A stretch of DNA of 64,000 bases from assembly GCF_901709675.1 (NCBI RefSeq), contig NC_051096.1:7837001-7901000 (forward strand), written 5' to 3'. Below the pieces are notes generated by a model. That model had not been told where the DNA came from and did not search any database. It worked only from the letters and a program-made list of their open reading frames with translations. The stretch is from Syngnathus acus (lineage: Eukaryota > Chordata > Actinopteri > Syngnathiformes > Syngnathidae). A program made the translations under genes and the position numbers. Position 1 is the first letter of the stretch; the number at the start of each line of letters is the position of its first letter. Positions 41,745-52,500 of this stretch are shown piece by piece.

Positions 41745-44563
41745 AGCCTGTGGTGAAGCGCTCCTGCCCTACACACAAAGAAAGAGAGCGAGGGACGAAC
41801 AACGCCGAGGCGAGGGCACAAAGAAAAAAAAAATGAAAGCCGTACTAAAAGAACACATGTGCACTGTAGCTGATTGTAACAGTAATTGATGTAAACGCCT
41901 AAATTACAGCAAGGAGCTAAAGTGACCGCTGTGTTTGAGCGTTGCCGTGGCGACGCGATGAAAAACACCTGGTCGGCGCGCCGGCGGCCGGGGCGGAACA
42001 TCTGTGTCATGGCGCCCGGCCCGAGAGCCACGACGGAGGCCCGGGCCGGGCGCCAGCAGCGACGTGACACGGGTGTTAGACGCACGTCAAACTCATTCTA
42101 CGCCACGACCGATACTGTGAGATGCAAACTGCCGCGTTGTAATTAGACGCCGCTTCAGAAAAGGTTTGGCTCCCGACAACTGCGGTTTCTCCCTCGTAAA
42201 TCGGACGAGTCAGAAGAGATGCTAAGTTGAATGTGTTTCCCGAAAGGAGGTATTCCCAGCAGCGCCGCGGAGGGCAAGCAAGGGACCAGCTGAACAAAAG
42301 GCCCGAGAATAGAGCTAGCAAAGGAAACTCGCAGCGCAACTGTAACCATCTAGCGTAGCGACCTAAACACCATTTCCAAGCTGCCCTGCGGCAAAAAAGG
42401 GGCTCGCTCAAGGACTCCCCAGACGGGGCAAAAGTGGACCTCGTCTGACAGCATCACCATAGCAACCTGCCGGGAAGAAGCAAGAGTAAAAAGCAGACAA
42501 GAGCCAAGTCCCGCGAGTTTTAAAGTCAATTTACATTGTATTTCGCTATGCTGATCAAATAAAACGCATGGTTGCTTTTTGTTTGAGCCTCATTACAGAA
42601 TGGTGAAGTTAACAACTGTCACTTTAGGACAAGCCAAGGTTGTCACAATTGGCAGTAGAAGAGACTTTTCAAATACAGTCAAGTCGCATCATTTGGAGCG
42701 AAATCACTTTAGTTTAGACGTTAAACACGTACACACACAGACACACAAACACAGACAGGCATAAGCTCCACAATTTCCTGTAGCGGATATAACGGGATGT
42801 TAAATTATCAGCACGGAAAATAACTTCAATTCAAGCTTTAATTTCCTTACAAAACACACACACACACATACGCGCGCAGATGGAATGCAAATGCGAGGAC
42901 ACAACGCACATAATTAAGTACACAAGCGGAGGAAGGCTCAGTCGCGCAGATGGATACACACACATGGATTTATGCAACACAGAGGAGGGGAAATGGAACG
43001 CAAAGTAATGAGAACTTTATGTAAAATACAACTCCGTGTCTGTCTTTTTTCTTTTTACATAATTAGCTTCGTCAGGCAGAAATGTAAACGAAAAGAACTT
43101 TAATGAAAGTTCCCTCTGATGTGCCGAAAGCACACGCAGCCATTTATCTGACGATACGTCCCGTCTCGGTAGATGTTGCTGAAAGCCTTTAGGGATTCTG
43201 GCAGGAATCAAATTTTGGGTTTGTCATCTCCGTGACTTAATTACGCCGAAATCTTCAAGACAACGGGGCTTACGTGAAAGTTGTCGCTGCTCTTTGCTTT
43301 ACGGGTCAACTGGAAACAAATGATCGAGTCAGTCAAAGAAGCAGAAAGTCACAGTGGGGCTACAAAGGTTGACATGGCTGTAATAAATCACCACGCAATT
43401 GGAGGCGGACTGTCTCAACGACGTAATGTTTCACCAACCAGCATCCGGCCGGCCGTTTAAGAAGAAAGCCTTTTCTCCTTTGCTGGGACTTGTCGTAGCC
43501 GATTATTGATTTGGCTCTGTCAGGTGAGTTGAGGAAATGGAAGAAAGAGGCGGGTCGATGCGGCGAATAAACGTATGAGACGCGCGCAGGGACGTGCGGA
43601 AAAAACAACAACGCACGTCTCAATGAAACATGACTTTTGCTGCTTTTCATCTTGTCGTGCATCATTATCGGCCTTTCTTTGCAGTTGAGCCTGCTAAAAG
43701 ACTCCCCCCCTCCCTCCCTGGCGCAAAAATAACATCATTTGACAGTAGCGCATGATAGAAAGAAGAAAAAAAATGAGCAAGTCAAGCTTGGTGGTAGTTT
43801 CCTGGGTGTTGCCATGGCGATTGGTATTATTTTGGGGGAGGTTTGAGCAAAGAGACAAAATATTCAAAATAATGCAATATTCATAGCCGGTCCTTTGCCC
43901 TGCCTGACGACGATGAGTCAAAATGATGAGTCAACGGTGGCTCTGCATGAATGCGAATGCGGCGTGAAGTGTGCTTTTGTGTGTGTGTGTGTGTACACCA
44001 TGGAAACGTCGAGTAAATATTGTGTTGAAGCTAAAAGCAATAAAGTGTGATCACTTACTGCACGATTAAAGTAATATGCTACGATCGCAGTGTTTGTCTT
44101 GCCGCCTTCATGCACACACAAACAAACGAGTACACTTCCTAAATGAAAAAAAAGTTGTGATTGACATCGAAGGAAAACCGTATTTATTATTTAGGTTTGG
44201 AAAAAAAAGATTTACATCATACTGAGAGTGGATTGGAATATTACCATATTAAGTTTCACAGTTTCTTTGGATTCAAGAGTATCATTTCAAAATGTGTGAC
44301 TAAAACGGCAAAAATAGTCTTAACTCAAAGTGTCACCTAATGGGTTAATTTTTCTCTCTTTAACGACTCGCCTCGATTCTTCTCATCTAAATGTTCTTCC
44401 CTTTCTTTTTGCCCCACCCGAGAAAATGAGTAAAGCTCCTTGCCGCCACACCCTGCCTGTCTGTCTGCCAAGCGGTTGCCAACGTGCACGCGCACTTCAT
44501 AATAAGCGAGCCAGTCCAGTGTATTGGTACACAGTGATATGTTCTCAGGCACCCCACGAGCTC

Positions 44564-44567
<4 letters not shown>

Positions 44568-44594
<27 letters not shown>
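44568..44594. repeat. CA microsatellite
   Basis: About 13 CA units, 0.7 kb from the 5' end of trps1 intron 6. Confidence 0.96.
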
Positions 44595-44598
<4 letters not shown>

Positions 44599-45327
44599 TT
44601 TTGCCATTAAGATGGAGACGTGTCGGTGCAATGACTTCATATCCATCCGCCCACACAAAATACATGCTGATTTAATGCAATCATAGCCAATAAGCTTTGT
44701 GACCGCTAATCTCACCACTGCCAGCCTATGACATCACTTGCGAATCGAGAGCCCCCCCAACCCCATCTGGAAAAGTGGAACTTGACGGGCGGGTTGCCAT
44801 GGGAACTGTCAAAGTTTACCTTTGCGTCATCACTAAGGCGACCGCGTGACATTGTCCAATTGGGGATTATGGTGTACTAAATCCAAGATAATCACTGCGG
44901 GGGTGATGGAAGGAAGTACATTTTGCTCTTTGGGTAACGAACCTTATTTGGTCACTTTGAAGGAAATACAAAAAAAATAATGGAACAATAATACAAATCT
45001 TATATTGAAAACATATAACAAATGGGCATTATCACTGTGAATAATCTGAATGTATGATACATTATAAGAATACAAATATGTATTTATTTATGTATTGTAT
45101 TGTTATTTATTTATTTGAATTTAAATATTGGGGAATTTAAATGACGAAGGTTAAGGGCAGGTTGGATGTGTTGCTATGTGGACAGTGCAGCCATGGAGCT
45201 AGCACGCTACAATTGAACTGTTTAAGTAGAAGGGGGGGGGGGGGGGATGCCAGTGTGGCATGATTGACAGGAGTATAAAAGGACCTTTTTTTGGAGGGGG
45301 GGTGTGTGTGCTTGTGTTGCACCTTAC

Positions 45328-46030
45328 CCGTAGCAGCGACTGGGATTCCTCTTTAGCAGCTCCTCCTTTCACTTCCTGAGCTCCTCCTCCACTCCCTCCT
45401 CCTGCGTACTGCTGAGACTGAGACGGCATCTGGCTCATTTTCTCCCCTCCGCTGGGGGCGGCTCCTCCGCCCGGCCGCCCTCCTCCGCCGTAGAGCTTTG
45501 CGTCTCCCAAAAACGACTTGGTATCTCCAAGGTAGACCATGCTGGGCGAGGCCACGCCGCCGCTGCGCTTCTGCTGCGAGGCCGCATCGTGGTTGGCGGA
45601 AACGAAGGCCACGGACAACGGTGAGGGGAATAGGGAGGATTCGGGTCCCATGCGCTCCTTGGGCACCCACAGGAGACCGTGGGCCTGCTCGCCGCCTCTC
45701 GTCTCTCCGAGCACCCAGCCTTTCTCACGCTCTCTCTCCTTCTCCTCGCCGCCCTCGCTCTTGACCATCTCCTCGCGGCCCCCCTCGGCCAGGCGTCCCT
45801 CGGGCGGCGCCAGCGAGTAGAGGAGGCGAAGATCCCCCTTGCTCTCCTCCTTGATGGCCAAGGTGGAGGGCGCCGAGCAGCCGTTGGCCGACGGCGTCAG
45901 GGACGGCGTCAGCAAGGTCGCCGACAGTGAGGCGTCTTGGCAGTGGGCCGAGTTGAAATGGTCGAGGAGCGCCGAGGAGTCGGGCGCCGTGAAGTCGCAG
46001 TGGCGACAGCGGCAGCACCCGTGGACACGT
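45328..46030 (-). CDS. trps1: trps1 coding exon 6 (finger 7 and linker to GATA)
   Basis: 703 nt encoding residues 658-891. Acceptor gcgtgcag supplies one base that completes Arg657. Finger 7 follows directly after finger 6: C665, C668, H681, H686, with the CDFTAPDSSALLDHFN block. Two SUMO-type motifs, I-K717-E-E and V-K747-S-E, lie in the linker; IKEE is shared with mammals. The rest is Gly/Ser/Gln-rich and ends EESQSLLR, the same residues that precede the GATA exon in human. The donor is CGG|GTAAGG at 45327, phase 0. The frame stays open about 43 codons into the intron, so unspliced RNA would encode a truncated product. Confidence 0.95.
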
Positions 46031-46130
46031 CTGCACGCATCCACAAAGCCCAAAAAAACATTAGAAAATCGACACTAAGCATAGTGAAGAATTCGTCAAT
46101 AAGCAGACATGACATCACGAGTTCGTTCAC

Positions 46131-46639
46131 CTGTAGTGTCTGAAGAACTCCTCCTCCACCTCGGTGATGAAGTGACACTTGGTACACGAGTACTCCCGGC
46201 CCGCCTCTTTGCCCGGTCCGCCGCCGCCGCCGTCCTGTTCCTCGGCCTTAACGTGCGCCGGCGCCCCCTTCAGGTTGATCAGGCTGTGGCAGCCGTCGTA
46301 GTGCTGCAGCAGCACGTCGATGTCGGCGGTGGCGAAGGCGCACTGGTCGCACAGGTGGGTGACGCCTGAGGACGCGCCATCACATTCATCCTTTAGCTTT
46401 CTGTCCACTGGAAAATCCATTCCAAACCAATTCTGTTCGATTGGAGTTACTCCAATGAAATTACCTTGTGAGGCAACGGGGTAGGAGGGATGAACCGTCG
46501 AAGCTGACGTCACGCTAGGGTCGCTTCGGGGATGAGGGGGTGGCGTGGACCCGCCCGCGTCTTGCTGTTTGCTGGACGGCGGGAATTTGGCACAACATTT
46601 TGGACAGGTGGGCTTCCGGCACGCAAAGGGATGGGACAC
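46131..46639 (-). CDS. trps1: trps1 coding exon 5 (Cys-rich module part 2, fingers 5 and 6)
   Basis: 509 nt encoding residues 488-656 plus two bases. The acceptor is ctgaatag; the exon opens VSHPFACRK, the counterpart of mammalian ITYPFACRK, with C494, C499, C502 and C503 continuing the cysteine-rich module. Residues 508-575 are an unconserved Pro/Ser-rich linker. Finger 5 has C584, C587, H600 and H605. Finger 6 has C639 and C642 and is completed across the splice by H655 and H660. A SUMO-type motif V-K618-A-E lies between them. The donor is CAG|GTGAAC at 46130, phase 2. Confidence 0.94.
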
Positions 46640-46723
46640 CTATTCAGAGAGGCCAGTGAGTATTTGAAAATGGAAGAAGTGTCTTCTGTGTGCGCCTTCT
46701 GATCCTAACGACGCCATCATCAC

Positions 46724-46938
46724 CTCTCCTAAGTGCTTGTGCGGCTGACAGAGGCCCTGCGGACAGTAAATGCAGTGCTGGATGCAACATCGGTGGATGG
46801 AGTGATTGTGCTGGTAATGCAGCAACAACGGAGCCACCACGATCACGTCGGCGGCGTGCGCCATGGAGTAGCGGAAGTCGCACAGCTGGCAGTTGTAGCT
46901 GGTGACCACGGCCTCGGCGTCGCCGCTGTTGGGGTCGC
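46724..46938 (-). CDS. trps1: trps1 coding exon 4 (finger 4, Cys-rich module part 1)
   Basis: 215 nt encoding residues 416 (split) to 487. Acceptor tgtttcccag supplies GC to complete a glycine codon. Finger 4 uses C432, C435, H456 and H461 with a long Cys-His spacer and the conserved DVIVVAPLL segment. It is followed by a cysteine-rich stretch (C466, C467, C471, C474, C479) and HKHLGE, matching mammalian TRPS1 but not the C2H2 pattern. The donor is GAG|GTGATG at 46723, phase 0. The intron after it is only 84 bp. Confidence 0.94.
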
Positions 46939-47012
46939 CTGGGAAACAGACAGTTGGCTGGAGTATGATTCAGCGGTCTACAGTACAATTTCTGAATTTT
47001 GATTGAAATTAC

Positions 47013-47520
47013 CTTGGTTGGCGGCGGCCGACAGATTTTTGGCCGAGGCGCGGTCTCTTTCGCCTTCCCTTCTGGAGTCGTTGGGGCTCGCCGTGTTCAT
47101 TCTGTGCCGCTGCTCAAAGTGCTCCAAGAGCTTGGCCGAGCCCCCCGACCACTCGCAGCTCCAACTGCAGAACTTGCACCAGTAGTACGCCGCCGCCGCC
47201 TCCGCCGGCCAGCCCGCCGAATCGGCCCGGATGGGGACGGAATAGCCCACCAGGGAGTCGTCCTCCGTTCTGACCGCCACTCGCTCGGCCCCTTCCACTA
47301 TCGGACTCCTCCCTTTGCTCTGGCTGTCGTTGTTCAGGAGGGGCGTGGCCGGCGGCGTCTTGGCTTTGTTGGGATGCGTGGACAGGAAGTGCTGCTCCAG
47401 TTCCACCGAATTGCTCCCCATGTAGGTGAAGTTGCAGAATTTGCAGCGGAAGTACTTTGTGTTGCCCTGACAATCGGAGGTCTTGCGGCCGATTCCGATC
47501 AGCGTGCCGCCCAACGTCAC
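47013..47520 (-). CDS. trps1: trps1 coding exon 3 (fingers 2 and 3)
   Basis: 508 nt encoding residues 247-415 plus one base. It opens after acceptor ttccaacag with [13 protein letters not shown], close to the mammalian block. Finger 2 has C272, C275, H290 and H295 in a segment almost identical to human ([13 protein letters not shown]). Finger 3 has C361, C364, H380 and H385 after a YYWCKFC block. Between them a GYSVPI motif is conserved. The exon ends CAAG|GTAATT at 47012, phase 1. Residues 386-415 are a Ser/Arg/Ala-rich linker. The plus-strand frame opposite (46999-47568) is also open but is read as an antisense shadow. Confidence 0.95.
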
Positions 47521-48446
47521 CTGTTGGAAGAAAACGAGCTCTTTGCTCTCTGTATGTCCAGGCAATGAAATGCTGCTGCAACTTTAACTAAGCGAAGCGC
47601 CAACATGTATTTCCACGGGATGAGGCCACGGAAACCTGACGCCCATCTGCTTTTTATTAGGCTGGCCCCGTAGACTGTAGGTGATTATAACGTGCTGCTG
47701 CAGGCCGCATCGGGAGCGCAGGGGCTTACAATGACATTACTACCGTACGACGTGGATTTATCTCCGAGCAGATCTGCGGTCTCATGCGGACGCTAGGCGG
47801 TCCGTCCGGCGGCGGCGGCGGCAGTTTGTCAATGCAAAAGAAAGGCTCTTGGAAAATCCAGATGTAGTGTTAGGATTTGGAATTTAAAAGCCAGAAACAT
47901 GACATCATGTTTTTTGCTCGACCCGGAGGATTTGTTTTTTGACCAAACGTGTTTTCTTACATAGCAAAACTGAGCATACCATTAGCATCGAGAACTTTAT
48001 CTGATACTAAAAAAAAACCAGTAAAAGCTGCGTTAAACGTGTCTGACAGATGCTTCACGGCGTCGACCGGTGTTTCAAAGGCTCCTTAAGTAACCCTTCA
48101 TCAGATCTTGACATTTTTTTTCCGCCTATCGCTATCATCCGCTGAAATCTCACTGGCTCACCGGGAATCCCGTCTTAGCAAATGACAGCATGGAACTTTC
48201 CAAACACGTGCGGGAGAGAGCCAGAGCGCGAGAAGAAACAACAAGGGAAAAAGAAAAGAGACTCCTTTCATTCCTTTTTTTTTTTTTTATGAATGTACAA
48301 CTTTCACTTTTTCTTCATAAACAGGCCTGGATTTCCTATTTGTAACTGGGTGCGGTTGTGCCCATCACGTGGATTTAGGTTCATTACCGACGGGAAGGAA
48401 ATTTCCTTCACACATGCTAGATCTGGCTGTGTTGAGGTGCACTCAC
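47521..48446 (-). other. trps1: trps1 intron 2 (926 bp)
   Basis: Bounded by GTGAGT and CCAACAG. It contains a GGC-type microsatellite stretch near 47811-47822 and a 12-base T run near 48279. No gene or RNA is recognised. Confidence 0.88.
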
Positions 48447-48562
48447 CTGGATGTCATAAGTGCCGTTCATCATCACGGTCCTGTGTTGCTGATGGTGGAG
48501 CTCCGGCCTGCCCCCGCCAGACTCTTTGGTTTGGTTCCTCGGCCCTTCTCCTCCCTGCGCGA
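48447..48562 (-). CDS. trps1: trps1 coding exon 2 (linker)
   Basis: A 116-nt exon encoding residues 208-246. The acceptor tgtcacag supplies two bases that complete the valine codon split from exon 1. The downstream part reads NGTYDIQ, which aligns with the mammalian NGTYDVQ just before finger 2. The donor is CAG|GTGAGT at 48446, phase 0. The rest is a low-complexity Gly/His/Gln linker with no domain. The exon is too short and too divergent to be found by ORF length alone; it is supported by the splice sites, phase agreement on both sides and the NGTYDIQ block. Confidence 0.87.
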
Positions 48563-48902
48563 CTGTGACAACAAACAAGGATGGACGGACGAGTCAGAAC
48601 TGCAAAGGTTGTGGGACTCGGACGGCCAGGAACAAAAATGTGACGTGTGGAAAATGCCAAATAGCGGTTGGATTAATGTCGCTTAAAGTTAAATGCCATG
48701 CCTTTAATTTGTGTCGGGGAGGGAGTGTCCTGCTTCGGTGAGTTGTGTCTGAAAAGTCACAGGTGAATAAATGAAGGCTTGCGATGCCTCGGATGTGGCA
48801 GGGAAGGCGGCCATTGTTTTTTTTTGGGGGGGGGGGGGGGGATATTTTCAATCAAGTACCCTTGCACAAAGAGGGTGCAAAACGAGCCAAGCTAGGAGTT
48901 AC
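48563..48902 (-). other. trps1: trps1 intron 1 (340 bp)
   Basis: Short intron bounded by GTAACT and GTCACAG. It contains a 16-base G run on the plus strand at 48826-48841, which is a C run in the pre-mRNA. No gene is seen in it. Confidence 0.88.
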
Positions 48903-49526
48903 CTAGAGGTGTGTGCGGGGGCGCCATGTTGTGGAGAGCCAGGATGTGTGTGTCGAGGGCAGCGTCCTGCCGTGTGCGGTTGTGCAGGCCGAGGTGATAC
49001 TTCCTAAAGTGCTTCACCAGGTCGGCGGGGTCGTTGCCGTAGTAACCGTAACCGCACACATTGCACTTGAAGTCCTGCAGCTTGGGGGAGGGGCTGGAGG
49101 AGAGCGGCGGCGTGTCCGGGGCCGACTCCGCCCTGCCGGCGTCCGAACCGGGGCGATGGCTTTTGCCCACCTTGTCTTCGGGGTCCGACTCGGCCGCTTT
49201 GAGTCCTCCTCGCGAAGGCCTACCTCCGCCGCCTCCTCCCCTCCTCCCGCCTCGCTCCTCGTTGCCGACGGATGAGGGCGAGAGAGACGAGGAAATGCAC
49301 TCACTTTCTCCTTCTTCCTCCTCCTCCTCGTCGGGCTCCTCATCGCCCCGAACTCGCTCCTCGGGCTCGGAGGGGCGGCTTATTCGGTCGGCCTCGGCTC
49401 CCACGCGCCCCTCGTCTTCCTCGCCGTCCTCCTCCTCGTCGCCCGCCGGCCTCCTCCCCTCTTCCTCCTCCTCCTCCTCCTCGCCTCCCACACTGCGGAT
49501 AGGGGGATTCTTCTTCCTTACCATCG
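48903..49526 (-). CDS. trps1: trps1 coding exon 1 (start codon, finger 1)
   Basis: The ATG at 49524-49522 begins [10 protein letters not shown], which matches the conserved TRPS1 N-terminus. A good acceptor (tttctcag, ending at 49527) leaves two bases before the ATG, so this is probably not the transcript's first exon; mammals have an alternative start a few codons upstream in a preceding exon. Residues 11-75 are dominated by glutamate and aspartate runs, and about 92-107 are Gly/Arg-rich. This linker is not conserved with what I recall of the human protein. Conservation returns at residue 149 with finger 1: C154, C157, H172, H177, followed by a segment ending ILALHNM that is nearly the same in mammals. 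The donor is G|GTAACT at 48902 and the exon ends in phase 1. The opposite strand is also open here because of GC-rich codon bias, and I discount it. Confidence 0.93.
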
Positions 49527-52436
49527 CTGAGAAAATGGAACAAAGTGGCGTGTTACTTCTATTTGTGGACAACAAGGGTGGGGAACAAACCATTCCATAC
49601 TGTGCAAAACATGCAATATCACGATATAGCAATCGTGTGACAGTCGATAAAGTTGTACCCCAACTTACTAGTTTTTCGAGGTTATGAGCCAGGACAAAAA
49701 TGGGAACGGTATCACGATACAGCCTTAATGGATAAATCATCTCGAACTAAAAAAATGAAATAAAAAGCCAACTCCACCAATGTATCATATAAAAGATGCT
49801 CAGATAATATCCATGTAATGAAGCAAAACCAGCAGCCATTATTGTAGTCTATAGTAAGCTAAAGTGTGATTATGTTTGCACGTGACAAGAAAAGCCGCCG
49901 CCGCCACAAAGACGCATGAAAAGTGCATACGAATGGACTGCAGGCTGAATAACTAGCAATACGCTCTCATATTGCAAAATGGGTCAATGTAATCAGAAAG
50001 AGATACGGACAAAAAAGACTGCATAACAGTCTTCTCCTCTCTTTCTTAGCCACGCAACTATTAAAATAAAGTAATTTATGTCTGCCGGGGCCCACGCCTC
50101 AACCAAGCCTGGCACAGAGTCTGCACGTGTGTGTGAGCGTGTGTGTGTGTGTGAGATAGAGTGCAGGGAGCAGAGGAAAATCTCATCTGATGCTCACCAC
50201 ACCCAAGTCAGAATTCATCACACATACACACATGCACACACACAAAGTGGAAAACGACATCGTTGTGGTGAAGCGATGACGCAAAAAGTCCCGACTTAAA
50301 GGAGCTCGCGAGTGGCCAAAGTGTGTTTCCATCTGCCGGTCGACGGACGTCCATTAAGATGAGGGTCATAAAACTGTGAATTTGATCATAAGCAATCGGT
50401 CGCTAACGTCGCTCTTGCGTGCCAATTACGGGAAGTCTCGAATTTGAGAGGGTATATGCGACACAAAACAAATGCTGAAAGATGCAAATCCAAAATGTAA
50501 TTGTGGGTCTGGGTCCTGACATTAGGGTCACAACTCAGACTGGATTTTGCCGATCCTTAGCCTGCGCATGCTTCAGGCTGTATGCACAGGCTGGAACCAT
50601 TACGATCAAGTGCAATTAGGTGCAAGCCACCACAACATACCGACTTCACTGCATATCAGCGACTGCTCCTCGCTACAATTACCCACCCCACCTCTGAAAA
50701 AACAACCAAAAAAACAAAGCTAAGCGGCCCCGCCATATGACAGGTAGGATGAACGTGACGCTTAATCGTTTCCATCATCGTGAATTAGCCGGTGGGACCA
50801 TTATCTAAAATTGATGATAATGACCTGGATGGAGACGACCGCTGAGGGATACGCTGACATGAGCGTTACAACTTCCCCAATTGGTGACAAAGTAGGGGAA
50901 CCAAAGTGAAGAAATTTGAGGGAGCTCATTAAAAGTGGCACTATTAAGTAACATGCAGGATAAAGCAAAAAAGAAAAAAAATTACAGTTAACAGGGCCGT
51001 TTTGTTGCCAGTCTAAAAATGGGCAAAACACATCAACTACAATCTAAAACTCATTTTACATGACACTCGAATTCCTGACTTCTTTTCCGCTAACAACCCG
51101 AGCTAAACTTAGCTCCTAACCAAGATGCAAAACTTAGCTGAGACATATCACTTCAAATTGGACAGCGACAATTGCTTCTAACCCAAAAAGTCAGGCATGT
51201 CACAGTCCTGTTTCAAGAATACAGAATGCACTTCTGGACAGGTGTCGCCCCACTTCTACCTTTTTGGGATGGAAAAAGGTTTGACTGCAAAAGTACAAAG
51301 CAGTTATTTAGACGTCATTGTCACACGTGATTACATGATGCCCAAATGATGGGACTTTGTGGCTAGGTTGGCTTGTCACTTCAACTTAGCGCTCTCTGAA
51401 GCAAAAAGTTAATAAAAGCACTGTGTATGAATGCGTACGCTTTCATGCCCAGACAGACAAAACATATGCCTTCCTGAAACCAAGCCAAGCTTTAATGGGA
51501 ATCAGACACGAGCGAGTTTTTTTGTTGGGTTTTTTTTTTTTTTTTTAAACATACGACTTTTAAACTCAAGAGCCTTGGGTGTGTACAAAAAAATGTATAC
51601 AAACATCTACGGCGGTGAATGAGTGAACCCAACTGACCTCTTCGAAAACCACGCACCCAACCCAGCCAACCGAACCATCTAAGTTCTTCCACAGCACAAG
51701 CGTATCCCTCCGAGGAGCACACAAATACAGAGACATCCAGTTAGTGGAGTCAGGAACTCCGTGGCGTCAAGTATGTCAAAAGTGTCATCATAAATGTCAA
51801 GCCTAATTAGGGCACTTTCAAGACCTTTCCAATCAAACTCAACCACTAAATTGCGCTTCTTTTGTCAATGGACCCGCTTCATATCACTCCACCCTTCAAC
51901 CGTTGCTCTCCGTCACATACACCCGCAAACATTCGGTTCTGCCAATTTGACTTTGCTCTGTCTGGCTTGTCCGGATGCTAACCTTAAGGTAGCGTTTTAA
52001 GGTAACACTTCATTGACAAGACTGATATGCACTAAATCAGCATTAATATACAATCCAGCTCCGAAGCAGCCGTTTTGAGGGAACACGGACTGCGTATCGG
52101 TCCGAAAAGTCAGATGTGGTTCGCTCTGTGTACACAATAAACACTCACACAAAAGATCACTATCCTCAGCGACTTGGGACTATTTCAAAAACAGAAGGCA
52201 CGAGTGCAGACAATGCATCTCTTCTGTTATTTCAATAATCTGTGAGCTGAGAGTTTATAAGACTGAATAGTCTGGCCTCTTGTCTGGAGTTTGACTTTGC
52301 AAAACACACACACACATGCACTAAAGCACAGACAAAGCTTCCCCCACTACGGTCTTTAGAGCATACGCTGTCTGAGTGTGTGAATGTCATCAAATATAGC
52401 ATGTGTGGTCACGTCTCGTTTTTTTTTTTTCATAAA

Positions 52437-52500
52437 AGGTATTTCTCTAGTGGTTAGCATGGTTGCTCACCGTGCAGTCTACATGTTGTTCGCTCGGCCC
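52437..52500. repeat. Possible degenerate tRNA-like SINE fragment
   Basis: The segment CTCTAGTGGTTAGCATGGTT resembles the A-box region of tRNA-derived fish repeats (TAGTGGTTAGCAT...). No B-box or tail is recognisable, so this is a weak call. Confidence 0.3.

Noticed and set aside
41540-42085. 181-codon minus-strand frame in intron 6
   Set aside because: Crosses a CA microsatellite, giving a Cys/Val run; no domain and no splice context.
46999-47568. 189-codon plus-strand open frame
   Set aside because: Antisense shadow of trps1 exon 3, whose minus-strand translation has clear zinc fingers.
49061-49687. 208-codon plus-strand frame rich in serine and proline
   Set aside because: Antisense of the Glu-rich first coding exon; the serine runs are the reverse reading of GAG/GAC-rich sequence.
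49567-49735. ATATCACGATATAG and GTATCACGATAC words as an inverted-repeat transposon
   Set aside because: The palindromic words are short and the intervening sequence shows no consistent terminal repeat.
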